Shown: positions 33,441 to 43,038, counted from the stretch's first letter. The stretch is DNA of 62,446 bases from Hormoscilla sp. GUM202 (GCA_005518205.2 RFFC02000019.1:1-62446); one strand, 5' to 3'. The notes: a model not told the origin generated them from the letters alone. A program made the numbers and translations.

Positions 33441-33680
33441 AAGGCTCCTCGGCCAATTTTGGCTAATTTTGCTTTTCATCATCTCTGGGGGTCGCCGGTT
33501 CCTTTTGATGTTTCCACCGGTGGCTGGCTTGCCCTATAAGTTGTCAGGACTGATGGAATCCTGCATGCGGTCTCGGTCAATAGGCTTGTGACTCGGGTTA
33601 TTTGACCTTGTTTGGTCCATTTATCTTATCAAACACTATTATTTGATTTTACCTTCCCGACAGCCATTTTTGGTAATTTC
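33322..33680. repeat. Segmental duplication of the dockerin-gene 5' region
   Basis: Matches about 28935-29242 plus 30657-30720, i.e. the sequence on both sides of the ISL3 element, in direct orientation (shared blocks GGCTAATTTTGCTTTTCATC, CCTATAAGTTGTCAGGA, TTTGGTCCATTTATCT). This copy has no ISL3, so it keeps the empty target site. Confidence 0.9.
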
Positions 33681-34136
33681 TCCGCAAAAATGCCATTTTG
33701 GGGTAAATCACAAGGCTTCTTTTGGCCAATTTTGGCTAATTTGGCTTTTGAGGTTCTCTAGGTAGCAACTGGTGATACCAAACCCATTCCGACCTCAAGC
33801 ATGCTCGTTATCTTGGGGTCTTTTAGGCTCTGATGGCCAGCAATCAAGATATTTTAGTGCGACCCGTTTAGCGTAAAGAGCCAGAATGGACCTCTGCTTG
33901 ACATGGCGATATTCCTATGAAAAGATTGTGCCATAGGGTATAATCAGTAGAACAGGATCGGACCAAATATTCTGTCTCCAGAATATCGCGCTCAGGAGGC
34001 AGATCCTCTAGAGCATCGTTCCCAGGAGTCCCTGGTGGGAACGAGAGGGAGAACTCTCAAAGCCCCCCTTATTAAGGGGGGTTTGGGGGGATCTCCAGCA
34101 AGCGATCGATCGATAGTCTTCATATTCCCTGATGCC
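33681..34136. other. Spacer before the response regulator
   Basis: No gene seen. It contains a TATAAT-like box at about 33940, a short palindrome CCAGGAGTCCCTGG (34022), and at about 34062-34085 the CCCCCCTTATTAAGGGGGG palindrome followed by TTTGGGGGGATC, a repeat I know from many cyanobacterial spacers. Open frames through it merely extend the regulator gene. Confidence 0.5.
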
Positions 34137-34808
34137 ATGACATCACATATCCTAGTGGTAGAAGATGAAGCCAAACTGGCAAAATTTATCGAGTTAGAAC
34201 TGGGCTACGAAGGCTATCAAGTCACCGTCGCCCAGGACGGCTTAACTGGACTGACAGCAGTGCGGGAAGCTAAACCTGATTTAGTCATTCTCGACTGGAT
34301 GCTGCCGGGGATCGGCGGTGTGGAGATCTGCCGCCGCCTGCGCAGTACTGGCAATCAAGTGCCCGTGATTATCTTAACTGCTAAAGATGAAGTGCTCGAT
34401 CGGGTGACGGGATTAGACGCCGGTGCCGATGACTACGTAGTCAAACCCTTCAGCATTGAAGAGTTGCTGGCCAGAGTCCGCGCCCACCTCCGCCGCACCC
34501 AAGAAGCAGACCCGCAAATGTGGGAATATGAAGATTTGAAATTAGATAGGCGATCGCGGGAAGTGTATCGGAGCAAAAGATTAATCGAACTGACAGCGAA
34601 AGAATTCGATCTGCTAGAATATCTGATCGCCCATCCCCGGCAGGTTCTCACCCGCGCTCAAATCTTGGAAAAGGTCTGGAGTTACGACTTCATGGGAGAT
34701 TCTAATATAATTGAAGTATACATCCGCTATCTGCGCCTGAAACTAGAAGCCAACCAAGAAAAGCGCCTAATCCAAACTGTGCGAGGTGTGGGCTATGTGC
34801 TACGCTAA
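34137..34808 (+). CDS. OmpR-family response regulator
   Basis: Start at ATG 34137 ([20 protein letters not shown]); the frame is open upstream but that part is spacer repeat. Receiver domain ~1-118: acidic pair VEDE, phospho-acceptor Asp in [12 protein letters not shown], Thr/Lys in LTAKDE and VVKPF. DNA-binding winged helix ~130-223 ([43 protein letters not shown]). No kinase gene is adjacent; the kinase at 21507-23006 is the nearest candidate. Target genes unknown. Confidence 0.95.
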   Translation: MTSHILVVEDEAKLAKFIELELGYEGYQVTVAQDGLTGLTAVREAKPDLVILDWMLPGIGGVEICRRLRSTGNQVPVIILTAKDEVLDRVTGLDAGADDYVVKPFSIEELLARVRAHLRRTQEADPQMWEYEDLKLDRRSREVYRSKRLIELTAKEFDLLEYLIAHPRQVLTRAQILEKVWSYDFMGDSNIIEVYIRYLRLKLEANQEKRLIQTVRGVGYVLR

Positions 34809-34833
34809 AGGGTGCTTTGGATCCCCCCTCGCA

Positions 34834-34898
34834 GTGGTCAAAACCCGTTGAGCTTGCATGGGCTCTCCCAGTCGCTCTGTGCAACTACTTTTGACCTC
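34834..34898. mobile_element. Short degenerate M1-family MITE
   Basis: A ~65-bp copy with ends AGTGGTCAAAACCCGTTGA and CAACTACTTTTGACCTC. These match the right and left ends of the full M1 element at 4867-5056 in reverse orientation, with most of the interior deleted. It starts 26 bp after the regulator stop. Confidence 0.6.
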
Positions 34899-35014
34899 CC
34901 CCTACACCCACGCTGCGCGAAAAATCGCAATGACACAAACCTCCGCCATTTATTGCAAGTCTATTCCTTTCAAAGTATAACTCAAGTCCCCATCATTATA
35001 GCCTACCATCTCAA

Positions 35015-35830
35015 ATGTTATCCTTAGAAACCCTGACTGTAGAGATTAATGGTTTACCAGCTGCTCTGTCAGGCACTAAATTGGTGCAAATGTCGGATTT
35101 TCATTACGATGGCGATCGGTTGCCAACAAAACTGCTGGCAAGGGCGATCGGGCTTGCCAATGAAGCCGAACCTGACCTAGTATTATTAACAGGAGACTTC
35201 GTGACCTATGAACCAGACCCCATTCATGAACTGGTCAAGCATCTGAAGCACTTGCAAAGTCGTGCCGGGATCTATGCTGTCTTAGGCAACCATGACATGT
35301 ATTATCCAGAAACCAAACCAGAAGTGATTGCAGCTTTAACGAAAATTGGTATCAAAGTCTTGTGGAACGAAATGGCTTATCCTTTAGGATCTGAATTAGC
35401 CCTAGTAGGAATGCCCGACTTTTGGTCTCGGGAATTTAACCCGGCTTTGGTGATGGACAAGTTAGCTACCGAACTGCCCCGCATTGTCCTATCTCATCAG
35501 CCAGATAGCGCCCAAGTACTGCGAAAATGGCGAGTAGATCTGCAATTATCAGGACATACTCACGGAGGTCAGATATGGCTTCCAAAAATTGGTCCTTTGC
35601 CTGCATGGTTGGATACCATGCGTCGGATTATTCCTAAACCTTTACATCCTTTTGTACCATATTTGAAACGAGGCTGTCATCGGGTAGTTAAGCATTGGGA
35701 ATGGGCACAAGGGTTTCATCAGGTGGGAGAAAATTATCTCTATGTTAATCGAGGTTTAGGGACTTACTGGCCTGGTCGGTTGTTTTGTCCTCCTGAGGTG
35801 ACGGTAATTACTCTAGTTCAGAGGCATTAG
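35015..35830 (+). CDS. YkuE-like metallophosphoesterase, copy 1
   Basis: Calcineurin-type phosphoesterase with the five metal-binding motifs: SDFHYD, GDFVTY, GNHDMYY, SHQPDSAQVL, and GHTHGGQI. Length 271. The family acts on phosphodiesters at the membrane or periplasm side; the substrate is not known, and no transmembrane anchor or signal peptide is visible here. A tandem paralogue follows 43 bp downstream, and the two share long identical DNA blocks. Confidence 0.9.
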   Translation: MLSLETLTVEINGLPAALSGTKLVQMSDFHYDGDRLPTKLLARAIGLANEAEPDLVLLTGDFVTYEPDPIHELVKHLKHLQSRAGIYAVLGNHDMYYPETKPEVIAALTKIGIKVLWNEMAYPLGSELALVGMPDFWSREFNPALVMDKLATELPRIVLSHQPDSAQVLRKWRVDLQLSGHTHGGQIWLPKIGPLPAWLDTMRRIIPKPLHPFVPYLKRGCHRVVKHWEWAQGFHQVGENYLYVNRGLGTYWPGRLFCPPEVTVITLVQRH

Positions 35831-35863
35831 ATGCGAAGAATCTTGGTCGGCGACTCCTTCAAC
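35831..35863 (+). pseudogene. Stub of a duplicated SGNH hydrolase start
   Basis: Right after the stop of copy 1, ATG 35831 reads MRRILVGDSFN, like the start of the SGNH hydrolase after copy 2 (MRICFVGDSFVNG). So the duplicated unit was phosphoesterase plus hydrolase, and all but the first codons of the first hydrolase was deleted. Confidence 0.6.
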
Positions 35864-35873
35864 TCAAGACATT

Positions 35874-36686
35874 ATGTACATACGAACGGAACCCTTAAGG
35901 GTAGAAACCCTGACTGTAGAGATTTCTGGTTTGCCAACTGCCCTCCAAGGCACTAAACTGGTGCAAATGTCTGATTTTCATTACGGTCCCCATCAGTTGC
36001 CAACAAAACTGCTAGAAAGGGCGATCGCAATCTGCAATGAAGCCGAACCAGACCTAGTATTGTTAACAGGAGACTTCGTGACCTATGCACCGGATCCCAT
36101 TCACGAACCGGTGAAGTATTTCCAGCAGTTGCAAAGTCGTGCCGGGATCTATGCTGTCTTAGGGAACCATGACATGTATTATCCCGAAAGCAAACCAGAA
36201 GTGATGGCAGCTTTAACGGAAATTGGCATCAAAGTCTTGTGGAACGAAGTGGCTTATCCTTTAGGATCCCAATTAGCCCTAGTAGGAATGCCGGACTTTT
36301 GGTCTCGGGAATTTAACCCGGCCCCCGTGATGGATCGGATAGCTACCGATATTCCCAGGATAGTGCTATCTCATCAGCCAGATAGCGCCCAAGTCCTGCG
36401 AGAATGGCGAGTAGATCTGCAACTATCAGGACATATTCACGGAGGTCAGATCTGCCTTCCGAAAATTGGTCCTTTGCTACTATGGGTGAATCTCCTTCTT
36501 AAGAACGTTTTCAAATCCATCTATTCTGTGTTTCCATGGCTAATTAAGCATTGGGAATGGGCAGAAGGGTTTCATCAGGTGGGGTCAAACTATCTCTATG
36601 TTAATCGAGGTTTAGGGACTTACTGGCCTGGTCGGTTGTTTTGTCCTCCTGATGTGACGGTAATTACTCTAGTTCAGAGGCATTAA
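35874..36686 (+). CDS. YkuE-like metallophosphoesterase, copy 2
   Basis: Paralogue of the preceding gene (270 residues) with the same metal-site motifs (SDFHYG, GDFVTY, GNHDMYY, SHQPDSAQVL, GHIHGGQI). In the last motif GHTHGG has become GHIHGG; the metal-ligating His residues are kept. A segment around residues 205-225 differs from copy 1 (LLLWVNLLLKNVFKSIYSVF in place of a longer loop), so substrate or membrane contact may differ. The SGNH hydrolase starts 2 bp after its stop. Confidence 0.9.
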   Translation: MYIRTEPLRVETLTVEISGLPTALQGTKLVQMSDFHYGPHQLPTKLLERAIAICNEAEPDLVLLTGDFVTYAPDPIHEPVKYFQQLQSRAGIYAVLGNHDMYYPESKPEVMAALTEIGIKVLWNEVAYPLGSQLALVGMPDFWSREFNPAPVMDRIATDIPRIVLSHQPDSAQVLREWRVDLQLSGHIHGGQICLPKIGPLLLWVNLLLKNVFKSIYSVFPWLIKHWEWAEGFHQVGSNYLYVNRGLGTYWPGRLFCPPDVTVITLVQRH

Positions 36687-36688
36687 AA

Positions 36689-37344
36689 ATGCGAATTTGC
36701 TTTGTTGGCGACTCTTTTGTTAATGGCACTGGCGACCCAGAATATCTGGGTTGGACGGGCATAATTTGTGCTGTGACCAGATCCTGGGGTTATGATATTA
36801 CTTATTATAACTTAGGCATCCGCCGAGAAACAAGTGCTGATATTCTCGCCCGTTGGGGCAGGCATGGGAGGTAGATCGCCGCTTAACTCCGGAAGTTGAG
36901 GGTAAAATAGTATTTTCCTTTGGTGTTAATGATACCACGAACGCTGCGCGAAAAATCGAGGAGGCGGGGTCAACTCGCGTTAAACTTGCAGATTCGATTT
37001 TTCGCGCAGCGTTCGCGAATACCCGGGAGATAATGCTGGCAGGTAAGGCCCGATCGCCTATTTTGATGGTGGGCCCACCACCGATTTTTCGCGCAGCGTT
37101 CGCGGACCGGGAACAAAATCTGAGAATATCGCATTTATCAGGGGAAATATCTTCAGTCTGTCAGCAGCTAGAAGTACCCTATATGGATGCGATCGCGCCT
37201 CTGGAAGCTACCGTTCCGGAAAAATCGGCTATTTGGATGGAGGAAGCATCGGCCAATGACGGGGCTCATCCGGGGGCCGCCAGTTATAAAGAGTTAGCGA
37301 AATTAGTGCAAAATTGGCAAGGGTGGTTATCTTGGTTCAAATAA
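36689..37344 (+). pseudogene. SGNH/GDSL hydrolase with frameshift and three palindrome insertions
   Basis: The N-terminal part (ICFVGDSFVNGTGD with the catalytic Ser block) ends at a stop near 36874; the remainder, in another frame from about 36853, has FSFGVNDTT (Asn block) and ANDGAHPGAASYKEL (catalytic Asp/His). One G missing from the run at about 36856-36860 explains the shift (RWGQAWEVDRR restored). Three copies of a 21-bp palindrome-type repeat (CGAACGCTGCGCG... at 36938, CGATTTTTCGCGCAGCGTTC at 36995 and 37082) add residues NAARKI, IFRAAFA and IFRAAFA without breaking the frame. Probably inactive as it stands. Confidence 0.85.
36938..37102. repeat. Three copies of one 21-bp repeat within a coding region
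   Basis: Copies at 36938-36958 (inverse), 36995-37015 and 37082-37102. The first is the exact complement of the other two, so strong stem-loops can form between them. A similar sequence lies at about 34911-34928 in a spacer. Confidence 0.9.
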
Positions 37345-37381
37345 GCTATAATGTTTGATATCCTATATTACATGCACGATG

Positions 37382-37978
37382 ATGCTGCGATTGTACGACT
37401 TTGGAGATTCAGGAAATTGCTACAAGATCCGTCTGTTACTGACTCAACTGGCCATTCCTTTTGAACCCATAGAAGTTGATATACTCAAGGGGGAAAGTCG
37501 GACGCCAGAGTTTTTGCAGAAAAATACTAATGGTCGCGTCCCAGTGTTGGAAACTGAGTCCGGGGAATTCCTTTCCGAGTCAAATGCGATAATGTTTTAC
37601 CTGAGTGAAGGGACCGAGTTCTTTCCAACCGATCGCTGGGAACGGGCGAAGGTGATGCAATGGTTATGTTTTGAACAGTATAGCCACGAACCCTATATCG
37701 CCACGACGAGATTCTGGATTAAAGAATTGGGGAAGGCAGAGGAATATGCGGAGGCGATCGCCCAAAAGCGGGAACCGGGTTATGCAGCGTTGGGGGTGAT
37801 GGAAAAGCACTTAACCCAGCACAGCTTTTTTGTCGGGGAACGCTACACGATCGCGGACATTGGTTTATTTGCGTACACCCATGTCGCGGATGAAGGAGGT
37901 TTTGACTTAACGAGATTTCCAGCGATCCTGAGTTGGATAGAAAGAGTGAAGGCCCAACCTCGCTACATAGGTTTGTAG
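37382..37978 (+). CDS. Glutathione S-transferase family protein
   Basis: Thioredoxin-fold N-terminal domain (~1-75; MLRLYDFGDSGNCYKIRLLL, NTNGRVPVLE, LSESNAIMFYL with the glutathione-binding ES pair) and helical C-terminal domain (ERYTIADIGLFAYTHVADEG). About 198 residues, normal. The start is put at ATG 37382, where the fold begins; an ATG 27 bp upstream is possible. It follows the SGNH pseudogene by 37 bp. Cytosolic conjugation or peroxide-reduction role by family; substrate unknown. Confidence 0.93.
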   Translation: MLRLYDFGDSGNCYKIRLLLTQLAIPFEPIEVDILKGESRTPEFLQKNTNGRVPVLETESGEFLSESNAIMFYLSEGTEFFPTDRWERAKVMQWLCFEQYSHEPYIATTRFWIKELGKAEEYAEAIAQKREPGYAALGVMEKHLTQHSFFVGERYTIADIGLFAYTHVADEGGFDLTRFPAILSWIERVKAQPRYIGL

Positions 37979-38038
37979 TAAGCCATGCAGCAGTTGCGAT
38001 CTGCCAAACCGATCGCGCAGCGTGGCGCAGCCATAGCC

Positions 38039-38985
38039 GGTGGTGATAAATATGTAGTGATGCATTATCTATCCCGATAAACATTTGTTGTAATAATGTA
38101 CAAAATACCAAATAGCTCCGATGTGATTTTCTAGTTTCTTGGAGAATGATAATGTTTTACGAACCAAACGACTAATTCTTTGTCTTAATGTGTTGTTTAG
38201 CCTTTCAATATGATTAGTTTTTCCAGTTTCTTTACCTACTGGTTTATGACGTTTTTTGGGGATTACTGTGTTATAAGCTTCCCAAAAATATGTGTAAAAA
38301 ACTGCGCCGATAAACAGGAGGTAAAGATTTCCACAATTTTTTTGCCGATTCCCGACTGCGAGCGCCCACATAAACTCCAACTATTTCTCTAGTTTTTGTA
38401 TCTAACGCTAACCAAATCCATTGCTTATTTTCTTTATTCTCCACAAAAGACCACATTTCATCACATTCAATAGTCATTTTCCCTTTTGGCTTGTCTAAAA
38501 CCTTTATCTCACGCGGAGTTTCCGCAGATTTTTTATTAACATAATCTTGGAGCAAAGTTTTTGAAACTCCAACTTGACGTGCAATTCCAGCTAAAGAAAT
38601 TCTCTCAAGTAAAAGGCCATCTATTTTCTTTTTTGTTTCTGATGATATCGTTTTATTGGTAGGGTTTTCAACAAATTGCCTGCCACAGTCTTTACACTTA
38701 TGTTTTTGCTTTTTGTTATGAGTACTACCGTTTTTTACTGTTCGCTCACTTTGACAGTGGGGACAAGAAGGTCGCAAGCATAAATCTGATGATGTGTTCA
38801 TAAATTTAGACATTGTTTTTACCAATAACAATATAGCATTGTGACAACTAATTATACATGATTATCTCTGATATTTTTGATAAATTAAACTTATCAATGG
38901 TAATGAAAAATGTTATATTATCCCTTTGAAAAGCAAGGATTAATAGAGGGATAAAATGTTATATCACTACATATTTATCACTACC
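38039..38985 (-). mobile_element. IS1-family insertion sequence, copy 2, with 8-bp target duplication
   Basis: 947 bp, opposite orientation to copy 1. The exact direct repeat CCATAGCC flanks both ends (38031-38038 and 38986-38993). The target is the edge of a dispersed palindrome (GCGCAGCGTGGCGCAGCC). The clean duplication shows this copy inserted by transposition, not by copying through recombination. Confidence 0.93.
38069..38831 (-). pseudogene. IS1-family transposase, same lesions as copy 1
   Basis: Same +1 frameshift after PPVYR and same TYFWEAY motif (catalytic Asp replaced by Tyr) as the copy at 5875-6637. The only protein difference I find is KKS in place of KKY before AETPRE. Frames: 38831-38271 and 38380-38069. 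Because both copies carry the defect and this one has a fresh target duplication, it was probably moved by a transposase supplied in trans. Confidence 0.85.
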
Positions 38986-39023
38986 CCATAGCCAAAAGTC
39001 AGGTGGAGATTGCTACTCTTTAG

Positions 39024-39266
39024 TATATTATTACCGATCGCAGGCACGATCGCCCTCCCGATGAAGAAGGGCGGATCCTGTGCGAAACAGTAGGGTTGTT
39101 CATTAGCTTGCAGTCAGACCGCATCGTCATGGAAGACGCCCAAACAGGCGATCGCCTGCAAACTTCCTTGGAACTAGAGGCAACTAATGCCTTAGCACAG
39201 CAGCAGATAGCAGAGATGGCAGCAAACGCCGCTGAATACAAGGAACGCTTTGGCGATTTATCATAA
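39024..39266 (+). pseudogene. C-terminal remnant of a Uma2-family endonuclease-like protein
   Basis: An 81-codon frame without its own start: DEEGRILCETVGLFISLQSD, RIVMEDAQTGDRLQT, then a Gln/Ala-rich helix (NALAQQQIAEMAANAAEYKE). This is the usual tail of the abundant cyanobacterial Uma2 (DUF820) proteins. An in-frame TAG precedes it at 39021 and the IS1 copy ends 30 bp upstream; the nuclease core is missing. Confidence 0.6.
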
Positions 39267-39323
39267 TAGCCCGGTAGCCAAGACCTAGCCCTCTAACCCG
39301 GTTTTTTGTCAAAACAGAGTTTC

Positions 39324-40595
39324 TTAATTCAGTAGTTGGGCGGCGAATTCTAAAGCTTCTGCTGCTGTCGAGACCTTTCCCTCAACCTGGGCGATCTGAA
39401 TTTCTGTCAGTAACTTGCCAATTTGTCTTCCCCTGGGTAAATTGAGTGCTGACATCAAATCTGTTCCCGTCACGAGGGCCGTAGGATGAGCAGCAGGATC
39501 TTGCGGATCTAGATAGCGATCGATCGTTGGGGCGATCGCCTCTTTCTCCACGCCACTGGCCACCGCCAGTACGCAAGCAGCAGGAAACGCCTCGCCGACT
39601 TCCCGAAAGAAGAAATATTGTTCTCGCAAAGACATTGGGCCTGCTTGCAGTTGGGGTAAACTCTTCAGGGCCGCAAGGGTTGCCCGCAATTCCACACGAG
39701 AGTATTTTAAGTGTAATAACTCGGCTTCAGCTTTCTGAGGATCGGGGTTTAACAGACTCGCCAATTTAGCAATACTCAACCAAGAAGTTTTTTGCGTCTC
39801 CAACAGGGATGCTTGCAGTTTTATTCCTAGGTCTGGCCAACATTCTGCCAACTTGACATTGGCCCGATCGACTGCTGCGACTCTTGCCAACCCCGCTGCT
39901 GTAGCACTCGGAAACCAAGGGGCGAGTAAACTATTTTCAAAAGCAGCTTGCAAGAAGATCGTGCCACAAGCATTATCCAGCATAAACTCCACCTCGACTC
40001 GTACCCGTTCCGCTGCTACCCTTGACAAATGGGGCGCGAGTTCCCCAATAGTAGAACTCGTTTCCGGTTCGATGACAAAACCCAACTGGGCAGCTTGACG
40101 GTATGCTCGTAATAATCGTAAAGGGTCATCTTGAAGGTTTTGGCGCGATACCATCCGGATAATTCCTGCTTCCAAGTCCGCACAACCTCCCAGGGGATCT
40201 ACCAGTTCCCCCCTTTGCAGATGGTAGGCGATCGCATTTATAGTAAAGTCTCGGCGTCCCAAGTCAGCGGCCAGGGTTTCCCCCTCCTGCTGGGCAAAGT
40301 CAATTGTTAGGCGTGAGAACACCACCCTAGCAATTTGCCTGTCCGCATCCAGGACCACAAACCCAGCAAGATAGTGACTGGCGATCTGTTTGGCCGTTTC
40401 CACAGCATCAGCGGGCATGACAAAATCCAGATCCAGGTACTCCCGCCGTCTTGACAGCAAGGCATCCCGCACCGCACCGCCTACCAGATAAGCATCAGCG
40501 GGCAACCACTCTAGGCTAAAGGGCCAGGTTTCCGGAGATAGGGCATTCAGAGTCCGTTCGCGCAGCGACTGCGCAGCAGTATCGAGCATAGCCAT
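39324..40595 (-). CDS. cca: CCA tRNA nucleotidyltransferase / poly(A) polymerase family
   Basis: Adds or repairs the 3'-CCA of tRNA, needed here since the tRNA genes in this window do not encode CCA. The nucleotidyltransferase head has LVGGAVRDALL, DLDFVMPAD (catalytic acids), RRDFTINAIAYHL and DPLGGCADLEAGIIR; the RNA-binding neck has DDPLRLLRAYRQAAQLGF. 423 residues, intact. The C-terminal ~200 residues are the cyanobacterial type. In this family, A-adding and CC-adding specialised versions exist; which activity is present cannot be decided from motifs I can see. Confidence 0.93.
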   Translation of the reverse strand: MAMLDTAAQSLRERTLNALSPETWPFSLEWLPADAYLVGGAVRDALLSRRREYLDLDFVMPADAVETAKQIASHYLAGFVVLDADRQIARVVFSRLTIDFAQQEGETLAADLGRRDFTINAIAYHLQRGELVDPLGGCADLEAGIIRMVSRQNLQDDPLRLLRAYRQAAQLGFVIEPETSSTIGELAPHLSRVAAERVRVEVEFMLDNACGTIFLQAAFENSLLAPWFPSATAAGLARVAAVDRANVKLAECWPDLGIKLQASLLETQKTSWLSIAKLASLLNPDPQKAEAELLHLKYSRVELRATLAALKSLPQLQAGPMSLREQYFFFREVGEAFPAACVLAVASGVEKEAIAPTIDRYLDPQDPAAHPTALVTGTDLMSALNLPRGRQIGKLLTEIQIAQVEGKVSTAAEALEFAAQLLN

Positions 40596-41088
40596 AAAAC
40601 TACTACAAATGGACCATTACGGTTGCTAGTCAGTGAGCAAAATTACCTGACAGTTGAGCATCCAGTCGTTTCCAGAGATGCCCACCCTGACATGGGTGGG
40701 CACTCATGGCTGCGCCACGCTGCGCGATCGGAAACGAGTGCCTCAAGCGAGAACAAAATTACCTCAACCGAGACCAAAATCACCGGTCCCATCCCAATTG
40801 ACCGTCAAGTGTAGCCCCACTGGGGGTGAGTGAGGTGGGTCGGGCGCAGCCGGGGTTGTGGGGTGGTGTCTCCTGGGAGCACTATTCGTACTACCCAGGA
40901 GACACCACGCGATCATTTAGAAAAAAGGAATACTCCCCGATTTTTCGGTCGAAACCGGGAGCACCCACCCGGTTGTGTCGCATCCTGCGCACAACATAGG
41001 TGGGTGCTCCGGAAACGAAAGTCCGCGGACCGATCGCCCCAAGTTTAAGCTAGATTAACAGAAAGCCTGTAATGGAAGCCATGGGAAA
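40596..41088. other. Repeat-rich spacer
   Basis: No gene seen. It contains a CCCACCCTGACATGGGTGGGCA palindrome (about 40681), the dispersed motif GCTGCGCCACGCTGCGCGAT (about 40712), direct repeats of GAGACCAAAAT-like text, and inverse copies of CTCCTGGGAGCAC / ACCCAGGAGACACC (about 40868-40905). Confidence 0.55.
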
Positions 41089-41337
41089 ATGTGTATTTGC
41101 GTGAACTGCCATTATGTCGATCGTTGCACCACCTATCATGCGGTGGAAACACAACACCAGCAGCCGCACCTAACTGAGGCCCCAGATTTTGAAGCCACTG
41201 AACCCTCCATCAACGTGAATATCCGCCAAAGGGAAGATATTATTGAGATGGAATGGGACGTTGTCGGTTGTCTCAGCTTTAAGCAGGAGACTGGTAAATG
41301 GGCGCGGTTGCGTCCCGGAGAACTAATTCCTACCTAA
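41089..41337 (+). CDS. ycf34: Ycf34 family protein
   Basis: The 82-residue protein begins MCICVNCHYVDRCTTYHAVE, the Cys-rich motif of Ycf34, and ends with WDVVGCLSFKQETGKWARLR then PGEL, also typical. Ycf34 is conserved in cyanobacteria and plastids of red-lineage algae; it is reported to bind an iron-sulfur cluster and to be linked to photosynthetic function. The gene is complete and strongly supports a cyanobacterial origin of the window. Confidence 0.93.
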   Translation: MCICVNCHYVDRCTTYHAVETQHQQPHLTEAPDFEATEPSINVNIRQREDIIEMEWDVVGCLSFKQETGKWARLRPGELIPT

Positions 41338-41343
41338 AGGCGC

Positions 41344-42581
41344 ATGAGTTATTGTTTTAATCCCGCTTGCCAGAACCCCGACAGAGGCTACCATCATCAC
41401 AGCGATCGAACCAGCCCGGGCAGGCTTGGGGAGTAGCTTTTTGCTAAATGAGCCTACCATGACCTTTGCAGTAGCTGCACCAATTACCAATCGCGCACTG
41501 CGTAGCGGAGGGGGCCCGGAGCGTGCAGCCATAACTTGGGAATGCGTTAACACCCTCAAATTTCATACAGGTCGAATTAATTCAGTGGCGATATCGGGAC
41601 TCAAGGTCAGATGCTAGTCAGTAGTAGCGATAAAAGAATCATCGTATCGAACCTGAAGACGGTCGCCATCCATCCAGTCGTGTCCAGAGCCTTTCGTTTC
41701 CTCTTCGCGTCCGGAGACACCCACCCATGTCGTGCGCGGTCCCGACACGACAGGGTGGGTGCTCCTGGACGCGACCCCCCCATGTCGTGCGCGGTCCCGA
41801 CACGACAGGGTGGGCGCTCATGGCTGCGCCACGCTGCGCGATCGGACACGAATGGCTGCGCCACGCTGCGCGGACGGCAAATTTTAATCAGTGGCAATTT
41901 AGACAAAACCATTACGATCCGCAACTTAGCGACAGCAGCCATGTCCAGCACCTTATTTGGAAAATTCTCCTCAAACTGTAGCCATAATGGTTATGTTTAC
42001 TGGGTAGGATTTAGTCCTCAAGATGATATTTTGGCCAGCAGTAGTGCGGACAAGAGTATTCGGCTTTGGAATTGGCAAAAAGGGAAATTAATTAAAACTC
42101 TTCTGGGACATGAGGATAAGGTTTGCCAGAAGCATTTAGCCCCGATGGCCAAACTATTGCTAGTGGTAGCGCCGATAAAAGTATTAAAATCTGGAACGTG
42201 AGAACCGGGATGCTACAAAGGGAACTGAAGGGACATACAGAATCAGCAAATGCAGTGGCAAACAGTTCCGGTCCGGGCAATCAAACTCTGGTGAGTGGCA
42301 GCAAAGACAAAACCATCAAAATCTGGAATATGATAACTGGTAAACGGATTAACAGTCTGACAGGGCATTCAATATTATCAGTAGCGATTAGCCCAGATAG
42401 GAAAAATTGCGCTAGTGGCAGTAAAGATGATACCATAAAAATATGGAATCTAAGCAGTGGGGAATTGTGCCAGACCCTTTCTGGCCATGCAGATGCAGTA
42501 AAATCAGTGGCATTTAGTCTAGACGGGAGATCGCTAGTCAGCCCAAGCCTGGGACGGAACCCTCAAAATTTGGCGATATAA
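41344..42581 (+). pseudogene. Remnant of a Ser/Thr protein kinase with WD40 repeats
   Basis: ATG 41344 reads MSYCFNPACQNPDRG, the zinc-ribbon start of cyanobacterial Spk-type kinases, and a second half of the ribbon (GSSFLLNEP) appears in another frame at about 41430. The kinase domain is absent. WD40 repeats resume at about 41530 (CVNTLKFHTGRINSVAISG) and run through several frames (YVYWVGFSPQDDILASSSAD, then KSIRLWNW; MPEAFSPDGQTIASGSADKS; LVSGSKDKTIKIWNM) to a stop at 42581. GC-rich repeats (GTGCGCGGTCCCGACACGAC, GCTGCGCCACGCTGCGCG) interrupt the WD40 part at 41700-41880. The gene is dead. Confidence 0.8.
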
Positions 42582-42735
42582 TTGAATGGAGAATGGAGAA
42601 TAGAGAATGGCCATCTTATTGAAATTGAGCAATATGTGGATCTAGCATCACAAGTCAAGCACTTACCGCAGCAGTTATTCTGACTGTCTGATGATGCCCA
42701 AGCCGATGTGGTGTACATTAACCAATCATCTCTGT

Positions 42736-43038
42736 ATGGTTGACATTACTATCTCAAAAAACGGCATCCCTATCAGACTTACAGATGAAAGATGGGGGCA
42801 TATTATAAACAAGCATCCTGACTTAGCAAATCGTCAGTTAGAACTGCTGCAAGCTATTACGGAACCAAACCGGATTCTTGAAGGCAGCGAACAAGAACTA
42901 TTAGCTATTAGTGAGTTCACCCCCGGGAAATGGCTGGTTGTTGCCTATCGAGAATTTGAAGATGATGGATTTATCATCACTGCTTATTTGACCCGCAAAA
43001 TTCGTTCTTTGAACAGAAGGAGACAATTATGGCCGTAG
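42736..43038 (+). CDS. Toxin-like small protein (PBECR / RelE-like nuclease group)
   Basis: Start placed at ATG 42736 (MVDITISKNGIPIRLTDERW). The 100-residue protein has the pattern RLTDERWGHIINKHPDL, ILEGSEQELLA, WLVVAYRE and DGFIITAYLTRKI, which I associate with small barnase/EndoU/ColicinD/RelE-like predicted RNases (PBECR-like) common in cyanobacteria. A second small gene overlaps its 3' end by 10 bp, as in toxin-antitoxin operons. Nuclease activity is inferred. Upstream (42582-42735) no gene is seen. Confidence 0.65.
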   Translation: MVDITISKNGIPIRLTDERWGHIINKHPDLANRQLELLQAITEPNRILEGSEQELLAISEFTPGKWLVVAYREFEDDGFIITAYLTRKIRSLNRRRQLWP

